NCBI RefSeq assembly: GCF_023161665.1
Contig: NZ_JALNTW010000019.1
Location: 1 to 64,000 of the forward strand
Source of the DNA: Shewanella sp. 1CM18E
GTDB lineage: Bacteria; Pseudomonadota; Gammaproteobacteria; Enterobacterales; Shewanellaceae
DNA: 64,000 bases
Reading direction: 5' to 3'
The translations under genes were made by a program, and so were the position numbers. This document shows positions 52,810 to 61,659 of the stretch, in pieces. The notes beneath the pieces are model-generated. The model had not been told where the DNA came from. It did not search any database and saw nothing but the letters and a program-made list of their open reading frames with translations. Each line of letters opens with the position of its first letter. Within the stretch, counting starts at the first letter, position 1.

Positions 52810-53328
52810 ATGAAACTTACCACTGCATGTTTGCTTGCCATAAGCGCACTATTAACCGCTCCAGCTAGCGCAGGAATTTTAGATCAACTTGGTCAAGCGA
52901 CCGACAGCAAAAAACAACAAACTGAACAAGGCGAGTCTTCCGATCTTGTTGGTAGTGTTATGTCGCAACTAGGTTTAAGCCAAACTCAAGCTGAAGGTGG
53001 TTTAGGTAGTCTATTATCACTTGCGCAAAGCTCTCTAGGCAGCAATGACTTTAGCTCAATCGCAAACTCTATTCCTGGTGTTGATGGACTACTAGGTGCA
53101 GTGCCAGAACTCGACGGTGACTCAGGTATGTCGGGATTGCTTTCAAAAGCTGGCGGTCTAGGGGAGTCACTACAAGGTGGCGCTATGGTTTATGATGCTT
53201 TTGAAAAACTAGGGATCTCCAAAGAGTTAGCAGCGCCTATGATTGATATCGTCAAAGGATATTTAGATACCAACGGCAGTGCTGGGACATCAGACATGCT
53301 AATGAAAGGTCTAAGCTCAATCCTATAG
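52810..53328 (+). CDS. Secreted DUF2780 protein
   Basis: A 172-residue secreted protein with a signal peptide (cleaved near ASA, residue 21). A Gly/Ser/Leu-rich mature part carries the DUF2780 pattern (LVGSVMSQLGLSQTQAEGGLG, and YDAFEKLGIS toward the end). The family is periplasmic and of unknown function. It is a single gene with GGATAGCC upstream. Confidence 0.8.
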   Translation: MKLTTACLLAISALLTAPASAGILDQLGQATDSKKQQTEQGESSDLVGSVMSQLGLSQTQAEGGLGSLLSLAQSSLGSNDFSSIANSIPGVDGLLGAVPELDGDSGMSGLLSKAGGLGESLQGGAMVYDAFEKLGISKELAAPMIDIVKGYLDTNGSAGTSDMLMKGLSSIL

Positions 53329-53584
53329 CTTTAAACTTTGCAGTTGACAGTTAACAATACAAGGCCATTGCGAGCTCTGCTTCGATGGTCTTATATCTAA
53401 AACTCACAAATCACCTATAAACGCTACAGTGAAAAGCTCGCTCCACCAGCTGAAATTAATGTGCTTAAAAACACTCTCAGCCGCACAACATCTTATACTG
53501 ATTAATATGTAGCGGAACTCTGCTAACAAAAAATGCTCTAAATAGCATAGACATCAATCAAGCTCACCGATTTAGGAGCCCTTT

Positions 53585-54052
53585 ATGCTGGCAAAACTAA
53601 AACAGTTTTTTGGTAACCCAGATACACCATTATCTGATGAAGAACGCGCAGAGCACTTAAATCTTGCTGCTGCGAGCTTACTGATAGAAGTTGTGATGGC
53701 AGACGAAAGCATGTCGGATAACGAGGCAAAATTACTCCCAACTTTGCTAACCACTACCCTAAATCTTGACGTTAACGACGTTGAGAATTTAATCAACGAT
53801 GCCAAAAAGTCACAGCAAAAGTCCACGTCTTTGTACGAGTTTACCCAAGCAATTAACGACAACTTCAATATCGAACAAAAGCAGCAACTCATCTTGGCGA
53901 TGTGGCAACTTGCGTATGCGGACGGTCACCTTTGCCAATATGAAGATCAAATCATTCGTCGTACTGCCGAGCTTTTCTACCTGCGCCACAGTGAGCTAAT
54001 TCAAATGCGTAATATTGCAATGGAGCAACAAAATAAAAAGCCACCCTTTTAG
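53585..54052 (+). CDS. TerB-family protein
   Basis: A 155-residue acidic helical protein of the TerB group. The signature is LLIEVVMADESMSDNEAKLL (about 31-50) and its internal duplicate ILAMWQLAYADGHLCQYED (about 101-119), with acidic residues suited to metal binding. TerB domains occur in tellurite-resistance and stress systems. No other ter gene is adjacent, so a general role is likely. Confidence 0.85.
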   Translation: MLAKLKQFFGNPDTPLSDEERAEHLNLAAASLLIEVVMADESMSDNEAKLLPTLLTTTLNLDVNDVENLINDAKKSQQKSTSLYEFTQAINDNFNIEQKQQLILAMWQLAYADGHLCQYEDQIIRRTAELFYLRHSELIQMRNIAMEQQNKKPPF

Positions 54053-54169
54053 TAGAGTGGCAATTTAGCTTGAGCGGCAACAAAAACCATTCTAAACACA
54101 TGAATATTAAGACAAAGTACCTATACGGAACCCAGTAAATTAGACGCTCTTGTTAAGATTATCGTTAAC

Positions 54170-54460
54170 TTAGTGGCAATTCGCACAACTATCATTTGCC
54201 GAAGCTTCTTCATGTACTACATGACAGTCACTACAAGTAATGATTCCGTCATGCTGAGTATGCATTTCGCCTTCTAATTCTTTCAATGAACCGTGACAGG
54301 TAATACATGCCTCATTTTCAAAAGCCATATCTGATGAAGGTGCGCCCTCAGCATGACAAGACTCACATCCGGCCATTTCAGTATGAGTATCAGCAACCGA
54401 TACAGCTGTTGCGGCGGCAGAAAAGCTTAATAAAACGGTTAACCCTAAAACTTTAAGCAT
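54170..54460 (-). CDS. Stand-alone tetraheme cytochrome c, Fcc3-heme-domain-like
   Basis: A 96-residue periplasmic cytochrome. After a signal peptide (to about AVS, residue 21) come four c-heme motifs: CESCH (32-36), CITCH (52-56), CSDCH (76-80) and CANCH (92-96), the last ending exactly at the stop codon. The spacing and neighbouring residues resemble the heme domain at the N-terminus of Shewanella fumarate reductase Fcc3, but no flavin domain follows. It is the last gene of the Nrf-like operon and would receive electrons from it and pass them to a partner encoded elsewhere. Confidence 0.87.
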   Translation of the reverse strand: MLKVLGLTVLLSFSAAATAVSVADTHTEMAGCESCHAEGAPSSDMAFENEACITCHGSLKELEGEMHTQHDGIITCSDCHVVHEEASANDSCANCH

Positions 54461-54481
54461 TGTTAAACCCTCATTAAATAG

Positions 54482-55423
54482 TTATGCAATCGTCATTTGA
54501 CCTGTATAGAGAATAAAATTACGTAGCAACAACACTCCCATTAAGCTACAGCTCGCTGTAACCGCCACATATGAGAACTTGCGCTTGGCTGACGCCTTCA
54601 TAAACAGGTTAAATGCAAGTGGCATACTTAAACCTACCACTACCACTCCAGCCCAGAAGATCCATCCCCAGAAACCTTCACCAATAGCAGCTAATGCAGC
54701 TACCTGACTTTGACCGCCAGTTAAAATAAGCCCCGCGAAGAAAGTGAATAACAGTACGATCTCCAACAAGATAATTGGGATCTCGATGTTGTGGATAAAA
54801 TGCACTTCTTTACCATCAGGATTACCATTTAATAACACTCCACCTAATAAGGTTCCCGCAGCTCCAGAAGATAGACCTGAAATCAAGAATAATAACGGTA
54901 ACACAGGGTTATTCAGCATTGGATACGTAGTCAGTGCTGATAATAGGAAGCCTGTATAAGCACCTAAAGACAGTGCGAGCATAACGAGTAAGCCTGTAAT
55001 CGTAGCTTCATACTTAGCTATCGCATTAAAGGTTTTACTCACAATAGGCCAACGACCATTACACCAATTCAGCACTGGGATTTTAAACACGCATGCCAAC
55101 CAAGCAAAAAGTGCAACTTGATAAACCATCAATACTGCAACACCAACAGACATCACCGATGTTGGGTTGTAAAACACCAATATTTTCCAAAAATCGAATG
55201 GCTTAGTAAGATCTATTACTAAGATACCGAGACCTGCAAATACGGCTAAAGGTGCAATCAAGCAGGCAGCTTGCACAAATCCAGATTTATATGCATCACG
55301 ACCTAACTTAAAGTGCTTAAGCAATACAGCAAAACAGATAGCGCCTGCAGAGATACCCGCAAGAAATAGATAGATAGCAATAGGCCAAGGCCAAACTAAA
55401 CTGTCAAAATGGAATGGACTCAT
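54482..55423 (-). CDS. NrfD/PsrC-family quinol-oxidising membrane subunit
   Basis: A 313-residue inner-membrane protein with about eight helices, of the NrfD/PsrC type (WPWPIAIYLFLAGISAGA near residue 11 is the family hallmark). It oxidises menaquinol and passes electrons to the NrfC-like iron-sulfur subunit, whose gene overlaps its start by 4 bases. The nitrite reductase NrfA is not present, so the end acceptor is unknown. Confidence 0.9.
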   Translation of the reverse strand: MSPFHFDSLVWPWPIAIYLFLAGISAGAICFAVLLKHFKLGRDAYKSGFVQAACLIAPLAVFAGLGILVIDLTKPFDFWKILVFYNPTSVMSVGVAVLMVYQVALFAWLACVFKIPVLNWCNGRWPIVSKTFNAIAKYEATITGLLVMLALSLGAYTGFLLSALTTYPMLNNPVLPLLFLISGLSSGAAGTLLGGVLLNGNPDGKEVHFIHNIEIPIILLEIVLLFTFFAGLILTGGQSQVAALAAIGEGFWGWIFWAGVVVVGLSMPLAFNLFMKASAKRKFSYVAVTASCSLMGVLLLRNFILYTGQMTIA

Positions 55424-56103
55424 AGATTTATCTCCCCACCTTTAGCTGCGATACGGAACACTTTCGGTCTAGTACCCAAGTCAGTTTTAGTTCTATAGCT
55501 TGGAGCCGACTTTAAAACTTGAACAACTTGCGACTCGGGGTCACTAATATCCCCGAAAGTTAACGCCTTCGTTGGACAAGCATCGACGCAAGCAGGCAGC
55601 AAGCCTTCTTTAAGGCGAGTTTCTTTACAGAAATCACACTTATCGGCAGCTTTAGTCACAGGGTGAATAAATCGAATTTGATAAGGACAAGCAGCGATAC
55701 AGTATTGACATCCAACACACTTCCACTCATCTACACATACAATACCTGTTTTGGGATCTTTGTAAGCAGCACCTGTTGGGCATACCTTAACGCAAGGAGT
55801 ATCATCGCACTGCTGGCAAGATTTGCGAGTGAAACGAAAATACTGATCAGGATACTCACCAAAAGGGCCTTCTCGTTCAATTTCAAGACGACTAACGCCT
55901 TCAGGAACCTGATTAACCTCACGACAAGCGATAGAACAAGCATCACAACCGATACATTTTGTTTCATCGTGAACCAGGGCGTATTTACAGGATTGTTCTA
56001 CTTTAGATCCCGCTTGATCTTTTGCGGTCGCAATAGTAAAGCCAGAGGCTCCTACAACAGCAGCACATGCGCCTTTTAAAAATAATCTTCTAGAGTTAGA
56101 CAT
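55420..56103 (-). CDS. NrfC-like Tat-exported four-cluster ferredoxin
   Basis: A 227-residue periplasmic iron-sulfur protein. The Tat signal SRRLFLKGACAAVVG is followed by four Cys groups: CIGCDACSIAC, CQQCDDTPCVKVCP, CVGCQYCIAACP and CDFCKETR...CVDACP, enough for four [4Fe-4S] clusters. It links the NrfD-like membrane subunit (overlapping downstream gene) and the pentaheme cytochrome (upstream gene, 14 bp). Similar subunits occur in polysulfide, DMSO and sulfite systems, but the gene order B-C-D favours the Nrf type. Confidence 0.92.
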   Translation of the reverse strand: MSNSRRLFLKGACAAVVGASGFTIATAKDQAGSKVEQSCKYALVHDETKCIGCDACSIACREVNQVPEGVSRLEIEREGPFGEYPDQYFRFTRKSCQQCDDTPCVKVCPTGAAYKDPKTGIVCVDEWKCVGCQYCIAACPYQIRFIHPVTKAADKCDFCKETRLKEGLLPACVDACPTKALTFGDISDPESQVVQVLKSAPSYRTKTDLGTRPKVFRIAAKGGEINL

Positions 56104-56117
56104 ATTTAATTCCCCAA

Positions 56118-56588
56118 TTACTTAGCCACATGGCAATTGCTGCATAACTCACTGCGCTCTTTCTCAGAAACCCCAACTATTGGGTCTTTATTAGGGTGCA
56201 ATAAATGGCAGCTAGCACAATTCACTTTATTTGAGTGAACATCATGACTCCAATCATCTTGTGCTAAAACTTCATGGTCGTGGCAAGCCAGACAGCGCTG
56301 AGTTTGCGTATTTGCATCTGCAGCAGACTTTTCACTAAATCCCACTAAGTTTGAGGCTTTTCTTGGGTGTCCCTCTTTCTCACCATGGCAATCCTGACAG
56401 CTGATATCCAAAGCGTTATTGGCGTGAACGCCTTGCATTACTCCATTGCGCTTGTGGCACATAATGCATTGTTTATTTTCATTAATTTTAAATTCTGCCG
56501 CGATCGACTGAATAGAAACGGTTGATGCTGCAACTACGAGAAGAATGCTCATTAACACTGGAGCTGAATATTTGAATAGTCTGGACAT
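56118..56588 (-). CDS. NrfB-like pentaheme cytochrome c
   Basis: A 156-residue periplasmic cytochrome. A signal peptide (to about IAA, residue 31) is followed by five c-heme motifs: CIMCH, CQDCH, CLACH, CASCH and CSNCH, with extra His (HPRK, HDHE, HDVHSNK, HLLHP) suited to bis-His ligation. E. coli NrfB is also a pentaheme carrier to NrfA. It is the second gene of the FNR-box operon, ahead of the ferredoxin gene. Confidence 0.9.
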   Translation of the reverse strand: MSRLFKYSAPVLMSILLVVAASTVSIQSIAAEFKINENKQCIMCHKRNGVMQGVHANNALDISCQDCHGEKEGHPRKASNLVGFSEKSAADANTQTQRCLACHDHEVLAQDDWSHDVHSNKVNCASCHLLHPNKDPIVGVSEKERSELCSNCHVAK

Positions 56589-56671
56589 GAAGCGTCCTCA
56601 CATTACTAAGTGATAAAATAAAAGAGAGCTGGAATTTGGGTGCTGATATTTAAATATCAGCACCGGTGAAA

Positions 56672-57163
56672 CTATGCGACTAGAGAGTTTTTAATCAAAT
56701 TAACATCGCAATCATTCTTAGCAAGGTGGAGGACTTTAACGCCCATCTTTGCCAATGTTGCATCGATAAAACGATTATTCTCGTCCGAGTTATGCTGAGG
56801 GTCAGTGATTACAAGTTTGACTGCTGACGATTGATTATCCACTAATACATAGTCAAGATGGCAGGCTTGTAAGTAACTATGAGCATCTTGCTCTTTATCA
56901 TCTTTATCAACATCGCAAAGGCTATCTAATGTTGTACCATACAGAACATTATATTTATCCTTAGCCAAAGTATTTAACTTATTTACGAAGCTAATAGGTT
57001 GATTGGTTAACGTGTTAGCTTTTAATTTAATACTTGAATTAACGAACTCATTCCCTTTAAAAAACTTTATGCATGTCATTGTAAATGTCACTAAAACAAA
57101 TGGAACAACAAGAAACAATACAAAATACATGAAAGCATAACTAAAAATTACAGATGCACTCAT
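56672..57163 (-). CDS. Membrane-anchored protein, unknown, first gene of the Nrf-like operon
   Basis: A 163-residue protein. One N-terminal membrane segment (about 8-32) is followed by a soluble domain of about 125 residues. The soluble part resembles DUF2726-type nuclease-like folds only loosely (YLQACHLDYVLVDNQS, then VITDPQHN and a C-terminal LAKMGVKVLHL), so no function is assigned. The ATG at 57163 has GGAGG at good spacing. It lies 83 bp ahead of the pentaheme gene and 83 bp after an FNR-type box, so it is probably the first gene of the operon. Confidence 0.65.
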   Translation of the reverse strand: MSASVIFSYAFMYFVLFLVVPFVLVTFTMTCIKFFKGNEFVNSSIKLKANTLTNQPISFVNKLNTLAKDKYNVLYGTTLDSLCDVDKDDKEQDAHSYLQACHLDYVLVDNQSSAVKLVITDPQHNSDENNRFIDATLAKMGVKVLHLAKNDCDVNLIKNSLVA

Positions 57164-57175
57164 AACGACCTCCAA

Positions 57176-57709
57176 ACTTACACTTCATTTATTTAAACCC
57201 ATATTTAACGCACACCCAGTATTGTTACTTAGATCCTTTCAAACATTGATTCAAATCAATTATTACCATACAACCAGATTATTGTTCATTAAAACTAAAA
57301 GACTATCTAATTAATGAAATCAATAATCTAAAAATACAAAAATGGAATGTCTAAATTTCAAAATTTAATTTTATGAAAACCTTAAGTGCTTTGAGTAATT
57401 ACAAAAAACAGATCAAAACATACAGCTATCGAGTAAAAAAACACACATCAGAAGCATTTTTAACCAAAAACAAACAAAATGTAGCTTTTTGACACCAAAC
57501 AAATTCCTTTTGGGGCTCACCTAATACCTAAGCCACATTCATCGCAAATAAAGAGGTATGTCCAATTTACATATTCTATATTTAATATGAGAATAACTTA
57601 TTAAGTGACCTACGCATCAATTTTAAAAAGCAATTGAAATAAATTAGTATAAAAAATTACAAATTGGTTATTATCGAATTTGATACTTACCACTTAAGAG
57701 GTATTTAAT
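57176..57709. other. AT-rich intergenic region with FNR box
   Basis: About 530 bases, strongly AT-rich, between the divergent Nrf-like operon and a LysR gene. It contains one perfect FNR-type site (57246-57259) near the operon. No gene and no other clear structure was seen. Confidence 0.6.
57246..57259. promoter_or_regulatory. FNR/EtrA box before the Nrf-like operon
   Basis: TTGAT-TCAA-ATCAA, a perfect match to the FNR consensus TTGAT-N4-ATCAA, centred about 90 bp before the first start codon at 57163. It implies anaerobic control of the operon. Confidence 0.85.
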
Positions 57710-58675
57710 ATGAGAGATATAAGTTTTAGCGACCTAGATTTATTAAGTATTAATATTCTAGTCAATTTATATGAGAATAAGTCTGCAACTTTTGTCTCCC
57801 ATAAGCTTAATGTTCCTGCTCCTAAAATTAGTCGCTGCTTAAAACATGCGAGAGAAGTCTTTGGTAATGAGCTTTTCATTAGAAAAAAGCATGGTCTAGT
57901 ACCAAATGAATTTGCTAGTCAGATATACCCTATTGCTAAAGAAATCATAGAGTGCTCGAAGAATTTGCAGAAATTAAATGGTATGCATGAGCTAAATCCT
58001 ACACACCATTTCGAGGTGGCTGCCCCGGATTTAATTTCCTATCCTTTTCCCAAGGTTTTACTCAATGCCATCAAAAATGCAGGTAAGGACATCAGCTTTA
58101 ACATCTCATCTTGGACAAAGCATTCTATCCACGACATTATCAGCGGTGAAATCGACTTAGGGCTATGCTGCAGTAAAATGCTCGACAGTATCAAAGATAC
58201 TGATGACTCTCTTAATGCCATCCCATTAAAAAAGCTCAATAAGATATTTTTAGTATGTCAGAATGATCATCCTATTTTAAAAGAAGACATCAACCTAGAG
58301 TCTATTGCTAAGTACCCATTTATTAATAGTAATATTGGCCAAAGTGAGCTAGAACCTAGCCCTTTTCAAGAGTATTGCCAAACACAACATATAAAGCTAA
58401 CTACTGAAATGAACCTAACAGGGTTAACAGGTTTGTTCGAATACCTACGATCTAGCCAAGGAATAGCATTACTGCCATATAGCTCTATTTTCACCATGAT
58501 CAATAACAGTCAAGATTTACATGTATGCCGCCTATCTGATGTAGAGTCAGAGCGTCTATATATGCAGGTTAAAGAACCAAACCTATATCTGGTTTATAGT
58601 GATAACAATAAAGATCCTAATCTTCGCTGGTTGTCTTCTGAGGTAAGGGATTTAGTTGAGTTATTTTTGCATTAA
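57710..58675 (+). CDS. Diverged LysR-family regulator
   Basis: A 321-residue LysR-type protein. The N-terminal DNA-binding region (about 8-70; NILVNLYENKSATFVSHKLN, KISRCLKHAREVF) is recognisable but diverged. The effector domain follows. It is divergent from the FNR-box operon, so it may regulate it. It shares layout with the LysR at 58728 (LYENKSATFVSHKLN against LVEFKNGSVVAKKLD; ELFIRKKHGLVPN against ELFIRRQYGVEPN), which suggests an old duplication. Confidence 0.82.
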   Translation: MRDISFSDLDLLSINILVNLYENKSATFVSHKLNVPAPKISRCLKHAREVFGNELFIRKKHGLVPNEFASQIYPIAKEIIECSKNLQKLNGMHELNPTHHFEVAAPDLISYPFPKVLLNAIKNAGKDISFNISSWTKHSIHDIISGEIDLGLCCSKMLDSIKDTDDSLNAIPLKKLNKIFLVCQNDHPILKEDINLESIAKYPFINSNIGQSELEPSPFQEYCQTQHIKLTTEMNLTGLTGLFEYLRSSQGIALLPYSSIFTMINNSQDLHVCRLSDVESERLYMQVKEPNLYLVYSDNNKDPNLRWLSSEVRDLVELFLH

Positions 58676-58691
58676 TAAATTGAAGAGCAAT

Positions 58692-58719
58692 AAAAAAGAG
58701 TGCGTTAACACTCTTTTTT
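58692..58719. terminator. Bidirectional terminator between two LysR genes
   Basis: AAAAAAGAGTG-CGTTAA-CACTCTTTTTT: a short GAGTG/CACTC stem with long A- and T-runs. Confidence 0.85.
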
Positions 58720-58727
58720 AGGTCAGT

Positions 58728-59708
58728 TTATTTGCAAAGATGAATTTGCTTATTCTGCTCATACTGCTCTTGAGCAATAGCTAATTTTTCAGCCAGTAAC
58801 TTAGATAATGACTTCGAAAAGTCATCTTCATGGGTTTGATGGTATTGCAAAAAGTAGTCGTATTTAGTTGAGTTACCATCAGGAAAAAGCGTGTTCTCAT
58901 AGAAATTTGTTACATCTATATAGTCGATATCACTGCGGCTATTGAAATACAAATATGAGAATATAGAAGCCGTCCAGCAGATATCATCACTTTTTGCCAC
59001 GTGATTTAATGCCATAGCTAAACTCGTCGTTTTAAAACTAACTTTCATATCTAAAGCATGCTCTTTTGCATAGGTTTCACACCAATGCTCACTCAGCCCG
59101 ACCTTAGAATAGTTGATGAAAACCAGTTTATTTTCGAGTAGCCCTTTTAATGTCAAATCTTGTTCAAAAAATTGGTGGCCTTTTTTAGCGGCTAAGAAAT
59201 AATAACGTACATCACCAATTTTGATATTTTTTACTGATTCAGAAGGTTTTGAGTTAACGGTAATTGCGTAATCAATCTTACCTTGTGCCAGTAATTCTTG
59301 AACGTTGTCACTCCAAGGCTGGATACTTACAGACATGTCGATGCCTTGCTGCTCACATACCTCAGTAATCGAATCAACCAAAAATCCAGCTAAATGCTCT
59401 TGCGCTGCAATGACCAACTGATTTTTTTCTGGTAAGTATTTAGTGACCTCGGCCATAGCTTCGTAACCTTGAACAATATTTTTCGCTATGGGATACAACT
59501 TATCAGCCATGACATTAGGCTCTACGCCATATTGCCGTCTGATAAATAGTTCGTCCTGAATAACTTCCCGTATAGTGCTCAACGCACGACTAACCTTAGG
59601 CTGTGTGGTATCAAGTTTCTTTGCGACTACCGAGCCGTTTTTAAACTCAACCAAACCAACAAAAACTTTGAGGGTAAAGTAATCTAACTTAGAAAGTTCT
59701 TTGCGCAT
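58728..59708 (-). CDS. Diverged LysR-family regulator
   Basis: A 326-residue LysR-type protein, convergent with its apparent paralogue at 57710. Helix-turn-helix at about 12-70 (VGLVEFKNGSVVAKKLDTTQ, KVSRALSTIREVI). Effector domain from about 95. Its divergent neighbour is menD, 241 bp away, but a role in menaquinone synthesis is unlikely for this family and not claimed. Confidence 0.82.
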   Translation of the reverse strand: MRKELSKLDYFTLKVFVGLVEFKNGSVVAKKLDTTQPKVSRALSTIREVIQDELFIRRQYGVEPNVMADKLYPIAKNIVQGYEAMAEVTKYLPEKNQLVIAAQEHLAGFLVDSITEVCEQQGIDMSVSIQPWSDNVQELLAQGKIDYAITVNSKPSESVKNIKIGDVRYYFLAAKKGHQFFEQDLTLKGLLENKLVFINYSKVGLSEHWCETYAKEHALDMKVSFKTTSLAMALNHVAKSDDICWTASIFSYLYFNSRSDIDYIDVTNFYENTLFPDGNSTKYDYFLQYHQTHEDDFSKSLSKLLAEKLAIAQEQYEQNKQIHLCK

Positions 59709-59949
59709 CCGTGTACTGCCTACAATCTGTCTAGTTCTTATATATTGTATACACAGTATAGCACTGAAAAATATACATTTTTGCTACACCAATCACACCT
59801 ATACCCATTAATAGGTATTCGATTCAAAAATCTAATGTTGTTTCTTTTTAATCGAGTACTTTCAGCCTATGAATAAAACTCTAGAGTGATCATACTCCTT
59901 TAGCTTAAAGCAAGTTAAACTAAAGCTATCAATGATATGGTAATGATTT

Positions 59950-61659
59950 ATGCAAACTGAAAATACAGCTGAACTCAACCTGCTTTGGGGCTCATTAATT
60001 TTAGAAGAACTGGCTCGCTTAGGCGTAAAGCACGTCTGTATGGCGCCTGGCTCTCGCTCAACCCCACTGACTTTAGCCGCAGCAAAACAAACTAAGCTTA
60101 GTCAGCATCTGCATTTTGACGAGCGTGGACTCGGCTTTATGGCGCTTGGATTAGCCAAAGCCAGCCAAGCGCCAGTGGCCATTATCACGACATCGGGAAC
60201 AGCTGTAGCTAACCTTTACCCAGCGATCATTGAAGCTTGGTTAACCCACGTACCATTAATTGTATTATCTGGTGATAGACCACCAGAGCTAATTGATTGC
60301 GGCGCAAACCAAGCGATTATCCAACCAGCAATTTTTGCGCAATATGCCAAGCAAATAAACTTACCTACCCCAGATATTAATATCGCGCCTCAGGCGTTAT
60401 TAAGCTTATTAGATGATGCGGTGTGCAATCAGGTTCAACCTGTGCATATCAACTGTATGTATCGTGAGCCGCTGTATCCAAACGAACCTATCGCCGACTT
60501 TTCTCGCTACCTAGCGCCAATTGCGATCTGGCAACAACAAGCTGCGCCTTACAATCAGTTTGCCGCAATGGATACCAGCATTATGCCAACGGCTGATGCG
60601 CTTGCTCGCTTTGTGCATGGCAAGGGGGTGATTGTCGCAGCAACGCTTGCACCAGAGCAGCAAAGTAGTGAGCTGATCCAGCTCGCCCAAAAACTAGGTT
60701 GGCCGATTGTCACTGATGCTCAGTCGCAACTTCGCCAGCATACAGGTGCTATTGGCAACATAGACCAACTCTTACAGCAACCAAAAGCTAAAGCGCTACT
60801 AGCCCAAGCAGAAAAGGTGATTGTGTTTGGCGGACGTATTCTATCAAAGCGCTTAATCAACTACTTGAGTGAGCAGAACTGGACAAATTACTGGCAAGTA
60901 TTACCACAGCAACAGAGACTGGACCCAAGCCATAAGCCTAAACAAGTATGGCTAGCAAGCGCACATAAATTTGCAGCCCTGCCATGGCCAAGATCATCGC
61001 AAGCGAATTGGGCCCTCAATCTAGTGCAGTTTAATGATGAGTTAGAAACCCTATACCAACAGCAAATTGATAATGCAGAGTTTGGTGAAGCGCAAACAAT
61101 TAGAGCCATTGCTAAACGCCAAAGCGACAATCATCAGCTATTTATTGGTAATAGTTTACCTGTAAGGCTTTACGATATGTTTGCCCCAATCACACCATCA
61201 AGTGCAAGCGTGTTTACCAACCGTGGGGCATCGGGCATCGACGGCCTACTTGCAACGGCTTGTGGCGTTGCAGTGGCTGAGGCAAAACCAACAACCCTGA
61301 TTATTGGTGATATATCAGCGCTGCACGACTTAAACTCACTTGCGATAGCACGCAGTGTCACTAGCCCACTGGTGATTGTTATTCTCAATAATGATGGCGG
61401 CAATATTTTTAACTTGTTGCCAGTACCTAATGAACAATTACGTACTGATTACTATCGTTTGTCTCACGGACTTGAGTTTGGCTTTGGCGCTGCCATGTTT
61501 GGCCTCGCCTACAATCAAGTAGACTCGATAGATGACTTTATTGAGTCCTACGAATATGCGATGACTTATGCAGGCCCATCGGTCATTGAAGTCACAGTTA
61601 GCCAAAACCAGGCTAGTGACCAGATAGCCCAAATCGCTAGCTGGGTAAAGCAGCACTAA
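59950..61659 (+). CDS. menD: SEPHCHC synthase MenD
   Basis: A 569-residue thiamine-diphosphate enzyme that adds 2-oxoglutarate to isochorismate to give SEPHCHC in menaquinone synthesis. Features are the N-terminal APGSRSTPLTLAA and HFDERGLGFMALG motifs, and a C-terminal ThDP/Mg-binding region with IIGDISALHDLNSL and LNNDGGNIFNLLP. It is the first gene of menDHCE. menH overlaps its stop by one base (TAATG). Menaquinone is the quinone used by the anaerobic electron chains in this window. Confidence 0.96.
   Translation: MQTENTAELNLLWGSLILEELARLGVKHVCMAPGSRSTPLTLAAAKQTKLSQHLHFDERGLGFMALGLAKASQAPVAIITTSGTAVANLYPAIIEAWLTHVPLIVLSGDRPPELIDCGANQAIIQPAIFAQYAKQINLPTPDINIAPQALLSLLDDAVCNQVQPVHINCMYREPLYPNEPIADFSRYLAPIAIWQQQAAPYNQFAAMDTSIMPTADALARFVHGKGVIVAATLAPEQQSSELIQLAQKLGWPIVTDAQSQLRQHTGAIGNIDQLLQQPKAKALLAQAEKVIVFGGRILSKRLINYLSEQNWTNYWQVLPQQQRLDPSHKPKQVWLASAHKFAALPWPRSSQANWALNLVQFNDELETLYQQQIDNAEFGEAQTIRAIAKRQSDNHQLFIGNSLPVRLYDMFAPITPSSASVFTNRGASGIDGLLATACGVAVAEAKPTTLIIGDISALHDLNSLAIARSVTSPLVIVILNNDGGNIFNLLPVPNEQLRTDYYRLSHGLEFGFGAAMFGLAYNQVDSIDDFIESYEYAMTYAGPSVIEVTVSQNQASDQIAQIASWVKQH

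Noticed and set aside
55663..56079. 138-codon plus-strand frame opposite the NrfC-like gene
   Set aside because: Antisense shadow of a gene with clear iron-sulfur motifs.
54170..57163. Complete formate-dependent nitrite reductase operon
   Set aside because: B-, C- and D-like genes are present but no NrfA gene with CxxCK and five-heme pattern is found in the window.
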